Shown one piece after another: positions 1-9,656 of a stretch of 32,258 bases of DNA. The position numbers were made by a program, and so were the translations under genes. Under the pieces are notes generated by a model, which ran no database searches, was not told where the DNA came from, and worked only from the letters and a program-made list of their open reading frames with translations. Source of the DNA: Spongospora subterranea f. sp. subterranea (Eukaryota > Endomyxa: Phytomyxea > Phytomyxea > Plasmodiophorida); contig JAUGWO010000328.1 of the NCBI GenBank assembly GCA_049724395.1, positions 1 to 32,258 on the forward strand. The letters run 5' to 3'. Position 1 is the first letter of the stretch; each line of letters opens with the position of its first letter.

Positions 1-258
1 TTAGAGCCCATTACGCGCTCTCCAGCATCTGTTCGAACTGATGAACCGACCACCACCGCCATCAACGAGCACAGGCCGATAAGGATCCAGTTGTTGAACG
101 CCGAACCAGCCCAAGCAAAGAAATTGTTCTCGAGTTCGACTTGCGATAGTGCACCAGCCGCTGTGGAAATTGAGGATCGCTGCTTGCGATGCGGTAGAAC
201 AGGTCATGTGTCCAACATGTGCTATGCGAGAACAACGTTCGATGGTCGTCACCTCTAA
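1..258 (+). CDS. 3' end of a GIY-YIG/zinc-knuckle gene (copy 3, cut by window edge)
   Basis: This frame is open from the first base and ends at TAA 256-258. From about base 16 it matches the C-terminal 80 residues of the complete paralogue at 9657-10367 with few changes. It keeps the second CCHC zinc knuckle, CLRCGRTGHVSNMC (C-x2-C-x4-H-x4-C), which would bind single-stranded nucleic acid. The C-terminus is RHL instead of RHF. The GIY-YIG part lies outside the window or is missing. The first 19 bases do not match the paralogue; they match 8684-8702 downstream of the decaying paralogue, so the upstream junction may be rearranged. A poly(A) signal follows at 339. Confidence 0.7.
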   Translation, partial: LEPITRSPASVRTDEPTTTAINEHRPIRIQLLNAEPAQAKKLFSSSTCDSAPAAVEIEDRCLRCGRTGHVSNMCYARTTFDGRHL

Positions 259-1443
259 CGTCTGCCCGTGTAAATCAATGTAAATCAAGGCGATTGCAGT
301 GACAGGGATTCACCGCCCTGCGCCCGTTAGAACGCGATAATAAACCGAGGGGATAATGTGCTTCTAGCGCCACATTCTTGATCATAACATTAAATCCAGC
401 TGGAACAAAGCGGACCTGTTAGGGGAGGTTGTGATGATTCCGAGGCGGAATAAAAAACGGCCCGAGAAACTGTCCCTGTCCTGCTCATTCATCGCTATTT
501 TCTCAACGCGATTCCCCCCCATTTTTCAGACCGATTCCACATTCGCTCTTCTAAATGCGACACACCATCGTATCCCGTTTTCCGTTCATGAATCCTGCTC
601 CGATCCGAAAACCGAAATCGAATACCGTCCACTTCCTATCTGTCTGAGCGAACACCCGATCTCGGCCACACCATCTCGTCGATTGGCCTATTTCGCTGAC
701 TGACGACTGCATCGTTTCCCCACAGACCAACTTGTAGTCGCTCTGCCCATGGCGCTAGGTTCAAAGTACATATTCTGAAAACACCACGGTTGGTCGTCAA
801 CATGCAGTTCAGCTGAATATCACCGCCCGATTGTCGACTGTCGCACACCTAACCAATAATGATCCCCCCTGACAAACAGCCCCGATCAAGGGCGTCTGGT
901 CGTCCCCCAACGTCTCTTTGCTGTTGACCGAGGACGCGAGAATCAATGGAGGTGTAGTGGCCCCGGCGTGAAGCCCAAGAGAGGATCGAGACGCGCTGCG
1001 GGAAGAGAAGCCTTCCTTGTCGGGACTACAACACTTTCATTGATGTTCGCGTCGTCTGTGAAAACATCAAATCAACACAATGAACGGGTTCCACTGATCA
1101 TGGAGCGCTGATCAGGAAAATAGGGTGAAATTACTCAAACAAAGGGTCGACCAGGGCGTCACCAGCTCTCGTTGAACCGAAGAAGGATCTGACGACAAAG
1201 GCAGAGCCAGCCAGTATGTTTCGGTGGGTGTTATTTGGCGTCGAGAACGTGCAGCGAACGAAGTGTCGGAGCGACGCCGCCGCCGCTAGCACAGGCGACT
1301 GCAGATACGAGTGTGGTTGACGATTGCCCCTGGCTAGATAACCCGCTTCCTACTGGCCAACGAACAATCAGACAGAGCCGAATGTGCCTGTTGACCGAGT
1401 TCCCGTTTGATCGTATGCGATCGACCCCAAGAGGCGATCGTGG
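16..1443 (+). repeat. Segmental duplication, left copy
   Basis: About 1.43 kb aligns in direct orientation with about 10,127-11,522. By eye it is well over 90% identical with small indels. It covers the last third of a GIY-YIG gene, its poly(A) signal and about 1.1 kb of 3' flank. Similarity stops abruptly after GAGGCGATCGTGGC in both copies. The flank at 345-1443 has no frame that is kept open in both copies, so I see no second gene in it. Confidence 0.85.
339..344 (+). terminator. Poly(A) signal AATAAA of GIY-YIG copy 3
   Basis: AATAAA lies 80 bases after the stop codon and continues as AATAAACCG. The same signal stands at similar distances after both GIY-YIG paralogues (8477 and 10448), so it was inherited with the gene family. 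Confidence 0.6.
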
Positions 1444-1900
1444 CATCACATTTGGGGTATTGATTTCGATCGAACGGTTGAGATGGAACCTGAGATAAGA
1501 AAAAAAACTCTGGGCGCCCTGAATACACGGTCTCCTGGAGTGGTTTGGCAGGTTCAACGACATCACCACCCCGACGAGACAAGTATTGTGCCAGGCAACT
1601 ATCAGGGCCCCCGATACCCGATAACAGCAAAACGACGAATACGACTAAAACGACGAGAACAAAGCTTGACTCCTTTATTACACCGAAAAAAACGCCCCGG
1701 AACATAGGTGGTGACAGCGCTGACAGGCGATACACTGCCTTCCTCCGAGAATGAGGAACTGCAGCTCCTTCAAGACTGAACAGCATATCACCAGATGAGG
1801 CGTTGGTATCCTTTTTTAGCTCGGATGCAAGGAAAACAGGCGCTTCTTGATATATAAATGGAGAAGAGGTTCCCACGTGTCGTGCAATTGATCAATACCT
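1444..1900. other. Unassigned stretch between duplication and cassette I
   Basis: Overlapping frames on both strands give low-complexity or basic peptides without recognisable motifs. I see no gene, RNA or mobile-element end here. Confidence 0.4.
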
Positions 1901-1904
1901 CAAT

Positions 1905-2133
1905 AGTGTCACAGTAGATCCTCAAGTCATCATGACATCGATAAATAACTGATAAATGGCGTTAGTTGAGGGCCAACGGGGAGTGATGAGTAATCCCAGA
2001 TGACCTAATGTCGCCCAATAAACAGTCCTTGACGGAGTCCGTGTCGGAGTTCGTGTCGGAGTCCGTGTCGGAGTTCGTGTCCGCCAACGGGTGACTGTCA
2101 GGTCAAACCGCCTTCATAACGATATTATATCCA
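1905..2133 (+). promoter_or_regulatory. 5' region of secreted-protein gene, cassette I
   Basis: The segment upstream of the ATG at 2134 is shared with the region upstream of the cassette II ATG (about 20,968-21,245, minus strand) and partly with 23,625-23,700. Shared blocks include GTGTCAC-GTAGATC, a CATCATGACATC core, GTAATCCCAGA, and the last 50 bases before the ATG. It is presumably promoter plus 5' UTR. Confidence 0.5.
2034..2081 (+). repeat. 12-bp tandem repeat GGAGTYCGTGTC x4
   Basis: Four units of GGAGTYCGTGTC run without a break about 55 bases upstream of the secreted-protein ATG. The same place in cassette II (about 21,010-21,050, minus strand) has only two units, so copy number varies between paralogous promoters. 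Confidence 0.85.
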
Positions 2134-2616
2134 ATGTCGCGCATCGGTGGAACTCTTTTTCTCCTCTCATTATTGCCCATTGCTTACTCTGTTAGTGATG
2201 ACGATTTCGATGAGGACATTAGTTATTATGGTGCTCCAATCGAATATTCACGATTCACTGCGGAGTGGAGTGACGAACGCTTTCCTGAATTTTTGGACCT
2301 GTATTATTGGATCAAGCAGAAAGCGGAAACCCCATTTTCATCTGATACATTGTATCAGACAATCGGTGAAGATCTTTATGAGAAGGGGATACAATTGTGC
2401 AAGGAAGTTGTCAAAATCGCTAAAGGGGACGGTGGTAATGGCCGTTTTGGGTATCCGGGCACCGAGGAACCCATCAAAGAGTTCATGTTGATGGTCGGCA
2501 GAGAAAAGCGATTAGATAACGCATGGATCGACCGTGTGATGGCGTCGCTCTTCTATCATCAAACAAAACTCAGAATGCCCGAAAACTGGTCCTATCGCGG
2601 GGAGGGTTCGTGGTGA
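2134..2616 (+). CDS. Small secreted protein, cassette I (unknown family)
   Basis: The frame encodes 160 residues. It starts with a clear signal peptide, MSRIGGTLFLLSLLPIAYS: basic start, hydrophobic core, likely cleavage after AYS. An acidic stretch follows (DDDFDED), then a mature part rich in charged and aromatic residues with a WSDERFPEFL motif. No catalytic motif or cysteine pattern is visible; the mature part has one Cys. The start is supported by conservation of the ATG and signal peptide in cassette II. The C-terminal half, ending near VMASLFYHQTK, aligns with the frame at 19,972-20,346 (HIMASLLWYKTK). It faces a converging membrane-protein frame ending at 2706. Function is unknown. 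Confidence 0.65.
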   Translation: MSRIGGTLFLLSLLPIAYSVSDDDFDEDISYYGAPIEYSRFTAEWSDERFPEFLDLYYWIKQKAETPFSSDTLYQTIGEDLYEKGIQLCKEVVKIAKGDGGNGRFGYPGTEEPIKEFMLMVGREKRLDNAWIDRVMASLFYHQTKLRMPENWSYRGEGSW

Positions 2617-2705
2617 TAAAACCAATGAGTATTCCCTTGATCAAGACCAGTCACCAGAAGTGGCGCTTTGACCAAAACCCGGTTTTTCATCCCAAATTGA
2701 ATACA

Positions 2706-2933
2706 TCATGTTTTTATGATCCAATTCCTCAGTAGTTGAACTGAAAAAACGATTCCAAATCCCAACAGTAATATCCAGATCGACAGAGTTTCATCATCGT
2801 TCCACTTCAATCGATCAATCAGTCCATCTCCTAACTGGCAATATCGAAGAGGAGAAAACTTCAAAACCGAGTCGGTTGGGAAACGGTCCCGGAAATAGTC
2901 AATTCGAGTTTCCCACCGTTTATAAATTCGCAA
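2706..2933 (-). CDS. C-terminal part of a small membrane protein, cassette I
   Basis: The 75-residue frame ends with one hydrophobic segment, LSIWILLLGFGIVF, and a short basic tail, as in a tail-anchored or type I membrane protein. The last 47 codons stay open with mostly conservative differences in cassette II (19,739-19,885), and cassette III keeps the same frame upstream of a 1-base deletion, which supports real coding. The Met at 2933 is probably not the true start. Upstream coding may continue in the frame at 2861-3241 through an intron or frameshift. It converges on the secreted-protein gene with about 90 bases between the stops. No family recognised. Confidence 0.45.
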   Translation of the reverse strand: MRIYKRWETRIDYFRDRFPTDSVLKFSPLRYCQLGDGLIDRLKWNDDETLSIWILLLGFGIVFSVQLLRNWIIKT

Positions 2934-3241
2934 AACAGGTGTTGAGTGTCATCGTAGGTTTCTGGAAGTGGGAGCTTTTGGTCCCGCCTGTGGACGTAAA
3001 GCGGAAACCGTCTGGTTTTCTTTCGACTTTTCTTTCTGGCCACAACAAGAATCTGTTCGGCGAGTTCTGCGATCCGCTCAATCACCCGCGTTCCCGAATG
3101 GTCCGATGACGAAATACGATCACACCAGTGCCTCATTACCTGTTCAACGTGCTTCGGATTTGACGAATCAATATCTGTGTTGGGTGTGTCAACGGGGACG
3201 ACGCAACCACAGAAGTTTCGTGGCGAGAACTGGCACACCAA
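2861..3241 (-). CDS. Uncharacterised frame upstream of the cassette I membrane protein
   Basis: The 126-codon frame contains a plausible amphipathic helix (RVIERIAELAEQILVVARKK) followed by a very basic stretch. It overlaps the 5' end of the membrane-protein frame in another register, so it may be an upstream exon of that gene. No homologous reading was found in the other cassettes, so coding is uncertain. Confidence 0.25.
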   Translation of the reverse strand: MVCQFSPRNFCGCVVPVDTPNTDIDSSNPKHVEQVMRHWCDRISSSDHSGTRVIERIAELAEQILVVARKKSRKKTRRFPLYVHRRDQKLPLPETYDDTQHLFCEFINGGKLELTISGTVSQPTRF

Positions 3242-3319
3242 GCAATCCGAGACACCAAATTACGTTGGTATTCAACCCGATTTGGACGGGTGAAACTGGG
3301 CTTGCGATGCGTTAACAAT

Positions 3320-4750
3320 CGGGCGACCGCAATACACGAATCTTTAGGAGTGGAACACGTGGGATGGCAGGGACCACTCGTTGGCCTCGGTTCCTAGAAT
3401 TGTTTGTCGCTCATTGGAACACGCGGCAATCTCTTCCTTCTGACACACAGAAGCAACCTTCGACATTGTTCCTTTGTTGAATTCTTGGTTTGTCTTTTTT
3501 CGGACTTGGTTCGGCGGTAGTTGTTGAGGTCCTTAGGCCTGTTCTTTCGACTTCTAGAACGTTCCGCGTATTTTGTGCCCTCCTTAATCAAACCGTTTCA
3601 AAACGATTCAAACACCTTGAAGTAAAGGAATGGGCAAGGGAATAATTGCAGAGGGAAGCGGGAAAAGCGCCTTGATTGACCCGCAACAGTACAATGTTAT
3701 CCAAATGGATCACTGTAAAGAAAGGGGAAGGGAACGGGACATTGCTGCTGAATTTCTGTTCGTGGTGGTTTTGGCCAAAGTAAGAAATTAGGGTTTGGTT
3801 CAGTCATTCCACTCTGGGCAGTTTTTCTACCAGCAAAACTGGTATTTTCACCAGAAACCTACTCCTCGACGCAAAAAGGGGAAAAGGCAAAAAACGATGA
3901 GGTCCCAGTCAAATCCAGTCCAACACATGCGACAATGGACCAGACATGAACTGGACATGTGTCCCGGTTCCTCATTGTTGGTGATGGGGTCGTCGCATCA
4001 TGTTGAGGCATTTCTACGTCCGGTTAATAACCTGAGTAGCACCAACTGCTCTGAAGGGGAATGCGGTTTTCATTTTTGATGGATTGGTCGATTTTCAGAT
4101 CAATTTTAATTGAAAACCTCCAGTTTTCAATGTCGGTTTCCGCCACTTTCCACAACGGCTTCACGCCGAGATGGTGTGACCGTTGTGAAAAACGGCAATT
4201 CGGCTTCGCATTCCGTACTCTGAAATTCAATGGGTCCTCCAGTTAGATTCCCTGAACAATATGTATACAGCTAATCGGCCAGGGATTCGTCGCCACCCGC
4301 CGTTCATCACTGAGGTTGCGTCTTGCCACACACCCGACGGTTGGTCTGAGTCCTTGATTCGCCATTGGCCATTTCCCGTTCCACATCTGTGCTCATTGGC
4401 CCCGCTAAAAACTCGTTTGCGGTGCAGTCCTGTTGTCGGCTTTGACAACCGCATCATAACTGATCCTTAAATTTGGCGTGTCATCATTGCCATTTACAAG
4501 TGTCGAAACACGCGCTGCGTTTGCCATAACAATGAGTCGGTGAAAATCGAACCTGCAAGCAAAGAAACACATGGTTTTGAAACCATTTTTCCTTCCAATA
4601 TTCCCTGCCATACTTTGGTTGACCGATTGTCGGCGCAAAGTCATCTCGGCCGAAAGGGAATGGTCTCAATACCATATATTCCACGTCTTCCGATATCAGT
4701 CGGAATGAAGTGCCGACACACTCAATTGCTCATTTAGATATTCTCATTGC
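3320..4750. other. 1.4 kb without recognisable genes
   Basis: Only short frames (under 100 codons) on both strands, none with a motif I recognise and none repeated elsewhere in the window. AT-richer patches and no tandem repeats. It may hold decayed sequence or the promoter of the Zn2Cys6 frame. Confidence 0.4.
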
Positions 4751-4832
4751 AGTGCAATGAAGCGAACTCTGCCGAGAACCCCATCACCGGAACCGCAGCA
4801 GAAACCAGACCATCAAGAAAACAATCATCAGG

Positions 4833-5396
4833 TTGGACGCTCTGGACCTGATGTCTATGAGGTTTGGCCGTTCCACAACTGTGAAGACCCCGATCCCCTG
4901 TTCTACGAAGTCTTTCTACCGCCTTCCCCTCCTCCCACAACATTACCTTTGCGATGATAGGGGTAGCAGAGGTTTAGAACAAGCCAGGTGGATTATTGAT
5001 CCGATGATTGTGCCGCCCCCACTGTCCTCGCCATCCCTGGCCCCGCCAACCAGCCGCCCGAGGTTGACACCCCTTCCTCTCCCTTCCATCAATACTCAGA
5101 CACCCACCAGTATTGAGTCGGGAATGACGTCGGTTAGTCAGAACCGTCGTTTGGCACCGGAGACAGCGAGTTTAACTGAAGAGCAGCGGGTACCGACCAA
5201 CCCCAGATACAAGACTAAAGTCGCTTGTATAAACTGCTCTAGGAACAAACTCGGCTGTGATCCGGGTCGGCCTTGTCGTCGCTGTACCGCCACCGGCAAG
5301 GCGTCGACCTGTGTCGACCGGCCAAAGGAGCAGCGCCGTTCTAGGTCGCGCAGGGAGGATTGTCGTGGGAATCGTGGTCTTAATGCGGCGGGCTGA
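4833..5396 (+). CDS. Zn2Cys6 binuclear-cluster protein, probable partial gene model
   Basis: The 187-codon frame has a Pro/Ser-rich N-terminal part and, at about residues 131-159, a Zn2Cys6 cluster with spacing C-x2-C-x6-C-x5-C-x2-C-x8-C (from CINCSRNKLGC to STC). In this family six cysteines hold two zinc ions and contact DNA; the usual basic KxKC is KLGC here. A basic stretch (RPKEQRRSRSRR) follows, as is common. No downstream regulatory domain is seen, so the gene is either very short, broken or spliced. A good 3' splice site (pyrimidine tract then TTTGCAG at about 5625) may mark a later exon. Another ATG at 4757 opens a different 66-codon frame that could be a first exon. The family is best known from fungi, which is the main clue to the organism. 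Confidence 0.5.
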   Translation: MDALDLMSMRFGRSTTVKTPIPCSTKSFYRLPLLPQHYLCDDRGSRGLEQARWIIDPMIVPPPLSSPSLAPPTSRPRLTPLPLPSINTQTPTSIESGMTSVSQNRRLAPETASLTEEQRVPTNPRYKTKVACINCSRNKLGCDPGRPCRRCTATGKASTCVDRPKEQRRSRSRREDCRGNRGLNAAG

Positions 5397-5499
5397 CGAT
5401 CGAGGTGATGGTGTTGATTACATTGCTCCAAAAGGGAGTCAGGAGACTATTGTTCTGAAGATAGCGAGGGATTGGGCCAAGTTGGCGTGATGTCAAGGG

Positions 5500-6710
5500 G
5501 CGGTTCATTACCCACCGATAAAGCGAACACTTGTTTTACAATAGCCTTGTCATGGTTAATTGAGGAATTCATCGACGTCTTTAGCTCATCTTTCCCCTAA
5601 TGTTTCTGCCCTATGTGCCTTTGCAGGTTTCCTCACGAAGCAAAAGATCTCTGAAATTGAACTGTGCCATTGCTCATATGTCACGAACCCTCGGTCGTGT
5701 TTGATATCAGGGAGGATCGCTTGAGCGACTTGCATTGCCTGCCGACAAGAGGAGGATATCGGATAGCAAGGCCGCTTGGGGGAGGCGGTTCATGAACAGG
5801 GTCCCAATCATGTTGTCCACTTGGATTGGACGAATATGACGCCAATTGCTAAAGATACAAAAAAGTCCTCAACAGGTTCAGTGGAATTTCCATCTTACGA
5901 CACGATCTATCAGAATGTGTTCAAATCACACCAGGTTTCATACCTGTTAGCTTTGGTAAATCCAGACCAGGGGGCAACGAGCAAAAAACCAGTTCAGTGG
6001 GCAATCAACGTCATTGGGCAGTCAATAAACCATTGGGCATTTGTTTTCCTGGAAAGAAAGTTGGTTACACACAACCTGTTGCGATTTCCGACTCTCCAAA
6101 ATACGGTTTGAAGGTGGTTGTTTGACGGTTCCATGACATTGCTTGCCCGCTAAAATGCGGCGGTTCCTGGGAACCTTTCAAGAATCGCTGGAACAATATT
6201 CTCTCAGAACAAGTCTTGTCTGAACCATTGAAATCATCTGGCCTTGAGTTGGCAGAAGCGGTCATTTTGAGCGATCAGATAGTGCCACTCCCTATTGAGT
6301 CGTTGTGTTTCTGCTTTTGCCATCATTCCATCCGATGGTTTTTTATTGCCACAACCTGAACACAGGATCTATTTTCGGGGGCAGATATTTGACGAATGGG
6401 CGTGTTTTGCCCCATTTTTCGAGAAGTAATTGTCGCCGTGATGCTGCAGAAATTGCTTCCAATGATTCCGGATCAAGTTGATTGTCGCAATTCTTTCAAG
6501 ATTTGTACCAATTTCTATGAATTGGAAACCAGAAGGGGGAAGAAAGATAACGGGAGGAGGGAGAGGGGGATGGACGGAGAGGAAAAAAATGATGTCGGAG
6601 AGAGAGAGAGAGAAAGAGAGACTGGGAAAGGAAGCGAACGACACAAGATTTGATGGTCCGTTTGTTGATCAACGTGGGAACATCAGTCCGATCGACGACC
6701 TTGTATTATA
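5500..6710. other. 1.2 kb without assigned genes
   Basis: Holds a possible 3' splice site near 5625, a 111-codon frame at 5776-6111 with no motif, and a purine-rich stretch from 6530 to 6640 that includes a GA microsatellite (about 6598-6620). I cannot assign a function. Confidence 0.35.
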
Positions 6711-6711
6711 T

Positions 6712-6775
6712 TGACACTCGTCACGACGAGATATATTCCTATAGCGACAACAGGGTGTCTGGAAAGTGTGTCAAG
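6712..6775 (+). repeat. 64-bp direct repeat, left copy
   Basis: Begins TGACACTCGTCACGACGAGA and ends GTGTGTCAAG. An almost identical 64-bp copy lies at 7421-7484. The ends TGACAC and GTGTCA are inverted, and there is an inner hairpin CTCGTC-AC-GACGAG. Confidence 0.85.
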
Positions 6776-7420
6776 AGGATGAGCAGCCGCTGATGCAGAA
6801 AGTGAGTGTTAATTACCAATCCGAAAGCGATATTGGGCAAATTTACCGCATCTGAATTACACGCAATGATTCGAAATGGGAATCGCGCGTTCCTGTATCT
6901 GCTTGAAGAAATCTTGACTTATCCAATAGCCATCAGTGTTTTTTGCCGGGATTGATTATAACGACACTTTCCGAGGGACCCAGAGGAGGCTCGGTTTGAT
7001 CTCTATCTGTCAGTTTCATCGGTCCATGACATTCACAGATGAATTCCGACACCATAAGGCTGCTTTCTCCCTTCACCCTTGGGTCGAAGTGGCCTGTTAT
7101 CCTCATCAAACCCAATTGCACGCTCGCCTTCATGGGCGTTGAAGTAAAAACTCGTCGTGCGTCACTAGAACAAGACTTTGCTCATCGTGATCAAGGTCGT
7201 GTCCGATGACTGTCATCATGTCCTCGCTAACATATTTTGGCAATCGTCGATCATATACTGTCATTCTATCGCGATAAGCGTTCCTGCCCGTCCGTTGATG
7301 ACCATCATGAAACAGGCCTTTTCTCATTCGATGGCACGTTTGTTTTACAACGGTAATAGGATTAGACAATTTCAAATCGACATGCAGCTGCTCTGGGATC
7401 CTGTTGAAATTGTAGTCATT

Positions 7421-7484
7421 TGTCACTCGTCACGACGAGATAAATTCCTATAGCGACAACAGGGTGTCTGGAGAGTGTGTCAAG
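7421..7484 (+). repeat. 64-bp direct repeat, right copy
   Basis: Same sequence as 6712-6775 with about three differences, 709 bases downstream and about 160 bases upstream of the GIY-YIG copy 1 start. The 645 bases between the copies hold no recognisable gene. Confidence 0.85.
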
Positions 7485-7611
7485 TGCTGTCCATTGCCTT
7501 ATGGTAATTGACTGTGGATCCCCTATAACCTCCGACTTACGAGCAATGTTCCGATCATATAAATCAACGGTCGTGTCCAATGACCGTACAAACGGACACT
7601 GAACCAGCATT

Positions 7612-7664
7612 GGCGCTATGGGCTTTGGAATACGGCAGGCGCTATGGGCTTTGGAATACGGGCA
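7612..7664 (+). repeat. 26-bp tandem duplication over the GIY-YIG copy 1 start
   Basis: Two adjacent units (7612-7637, 7638-7664), each with GCTATGGGCTTTGGAATACG. The second carries the in-frame ATG at 7644. The first adds an ATG at 7618 in another frame. Confidence 0.8.
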
Positions 7665-8416
7665 GGCGCTTTTCAGGCCCCCATTACCAGTTATGCACAT
7701 TACAGTATTGGGCAATTCTACATACTGCGACTGAGTGGCGGTAAGTTCTACGTTGGAATATCCAACAATGTCAAGGCTCGATTTCGAAAACACGTCCAGG
7801 GAAGTGGGAGCGCGTGGACAACGCTCCATACGTCGCTGTCCATCGCAGAGATTCGGACCGTGCAGGGCCCTTTCGTCGAGGACAATGTCGTCAAAGAGTA
7901 CATGATGAAATACGGTGTCGATAACGTCCGAGGAGGATCATATTCCACAATCGGGCTTGACAGGTGCTCGTTAGCTGTCCTGGAAAGAGAAATCAGAGGG
8001 GCCACTAATGCCTGCTTCGCTTGCGGGGATTCGGGCCATTATTCGTCAGATTGTCCTAGCAGACTCAAACGAGGGCAGGCAACGTCGACAGCTGTTGAAT
8101 TCGATCACTCGCCAGGCGACATGAAGAACGTTCTTCCGAACATTAAACGCAACGCGTCTCCAGTATCTGTCCGAAGCCTCAAAAATCGACTACCATCGGC
8201 AACAAGCAGCACAGTCCGAAATGGGTCCGGTTCCCGAACGTCAAACCGACACAAGCAAGAAAATCCTTTTCGAACTCTACTTTTCTTAGTGCACGAGTCG
8301 CTGCGGAAACTGAGGGTCGTGGTCTCCGATGCGGTCGACCCGGTCATTGGTCCAACAAGTCTTATGCGAGCACAGCAATCGAAGGCCTTTATCTTCGTCG
8401 TGCGCCCACAAAATGA
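7644..8416 (+). pseudogene. GIY-YIG nuclease-like / zinc-knuckle gene, copy 1 (decaying)
   Basis: Residues 26-100 form a GIY-YIG-type domain: FYILRL and FYVG stand for the GIY and YIG motifs, ARFRKH carries the conserved Arg, KEYMMKYG the likely catalytic Glu, and NVRGGSY closes the domain. A CCHC knuckle, CFACGDSGHYSSDC, follows at residues 124-137. Such proteins would cut or bind nucleic acid. It matches the paralogue at 9657-10367, but further downstream the matching register changes, and the second knuckle reads GLRCGRPGHWSNKS in the other frame, with two Cys lost. That ancestral register ends at TGA 8414-8416, 60 bases before a poly(A) signal. The current frame runs on to 8930 through unrelated sequence, so the long C-terminus is probably not functional. 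An insert after the first knuckle is absent from copy 2. Confidence 0.7.
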
Positions 8417-8476
8417 ATGTAGTGAAGGCATTGCAGTGACCCCGTTATCGGTCACCGACTCCCGTTCGACCCCGAA

Positions 8477-8482
8477 AATAAA
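8477..8482 (+). terminator. Poly(A) signal AATAAA of GIY-YIG copy 1
   Basis: AATAAACC stands 60 bases after the ancestral stop at 8416, matching the paralogues. Its position inside the extended current frame supports the shorter ancestral gene. Confidence 0.55.
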
Positions 8483-9015
8483 CCTCCGGATAATCTCACT
8501 GCCCCTTTTTGGACCATTTCCACCGCAGCGAGCTATTATAGTATACCGATCAGTTCGTCACAGGTTTACGTATCGCTATTTAACCGCTATCGCTATTCTA
8601 TTTGCTGACCGTATACTATTCGAGCACCAAAATAAAGTTCAAATAGCGAATTGCGTTACCAATCGCTATGATATATACATACCTTTAGAGCCGATTACGC
8701 GCTGGATATTATTGTGTAGGAGTATAATTCACATCGGCTGCCGCGGAATTCGATGGGTTCAGTCCGAGGAAGATATGGTTTCTGAATCTATGACGAGCGA
8801 CGACTATGAGGCGAATGACATGTTAGGAGGTATTTCGATTATGAATTTAATTCCAAATAGGCGTTCCAGGCCTGGCCAGAGGTCGATGCGACGAGAGACT
8901 TTGAGAACCGCATTCTCGAGGATTATTTAAGCTGGCAACTCTCTCTAAACTAAATTCCGTCATCCTTTTTTTTACGTAAAAAATATGCGGCGATTAACGA
9001 TCTTGACGGTTTCAT

Positions 9016-9110
9016 TAGCTCATATTGCGGGTCACTTTTATCACCGCCTACACTCCATTTGGCAAATGGAACCGTCGAACTCGTCAATCCCCGCATTCTT
9101 TCAACTTGAA
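9016..9110 (+). repeat. 95-bp perfect direct repeat, left copy
   Basis: Identical by eye over all 95 bases to 9251-9345, from TAGCTCATATTGCGGGTCAC to CTTTCAACTTGAA. Perfect identity suggests a recent duplication. Confidence 0.9.
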
Positions 9111-9250
9111 AACAACTGATGTTGGGATTCAGCCTTCATTTGATGACGCGGATTGGTCACATATTCTGACTCTGGCCGATATGGTGCACAGCCATTGGGG
9201 TTCGTCCCAAAACCGGTTTCTTTTCCGTCTCATCTTCTCAGGCCTTCAGG

Positions 9251-9345
9251 TAGCTCATATTGCGGGTCACTTTTATCACCGCCTACACTCCATTTGGCAA
9301 ATGGAACCGTCGAACTCGTCAATCCCCGCATTCTTTCAACTTGAA
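9251..9345 (+). repeat. 95-bp perfect direct repeat, right copy
   Basis: Second copy, offset by 235 bases. The 140 bases between the copies differ from what follows the second copy, so this is not a simple tandem array. Confidence 0.9.
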
Positions 9346-9515
9346 GATCCGCTATTGAGTGAGGGTCGCCAAACGGGTCGTCCCCTTTTATCGCCATGAC
9401 CCGCTTATGACTTATGTTTCGCAGTCAATATCGGGCACCGCCCCCCCCATTGTGTGTGTGATTGTGTAACACCAAGATCATATTCGACTGTCACACGACT
9501 CAGTCAGTCACACCA

Positions 9516-9518
<3 letters not shown>

Positions 9519-9548
<30 letters not shown>
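9519..9548 (+). repeat. (TC)15 microsatellite
   Basis: Thirty bases of pure TC dinucleotide about 110 bases upstream of the GIY-YIG copy 2 ATG. A pyrimidine tract here may lie in its promoter or 5' UTR. Confidence 0.95.
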
Positions 9549-9552
<4 letters not shown>

Positions 9553-9656
9553 AGACACAATGATAACGTTAACGGATTGCGGTGGAGAAATGGTGTTAGA
9601 TCACAGATCACAGATCATTTTATTTATTCGACGTTATCACAAGACCCTATTACACA

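Noticed and set aside
1235-1498. Open frames on both strands shared by the two segmental duplicates
   Set aside because: Differences between 1235-1443 and 11,313-11,522 show no preference for synonymous change, and another frame there is stopped in one copy.
5776-6111. 111-codon plus-strand frame after the Zn2Cys6 region
   Set aside because: Looks mildly protein-like but has no motif, no conserved copy and no clear splice link to the Zn2Cys6 frame.
8417-8930. C-terminal extension of GIY-YIG copy 1
   Set aside because: Not homologous to the paralogue, lies past the conserved poly(A) signal and follows a register change, so treated as run-on.
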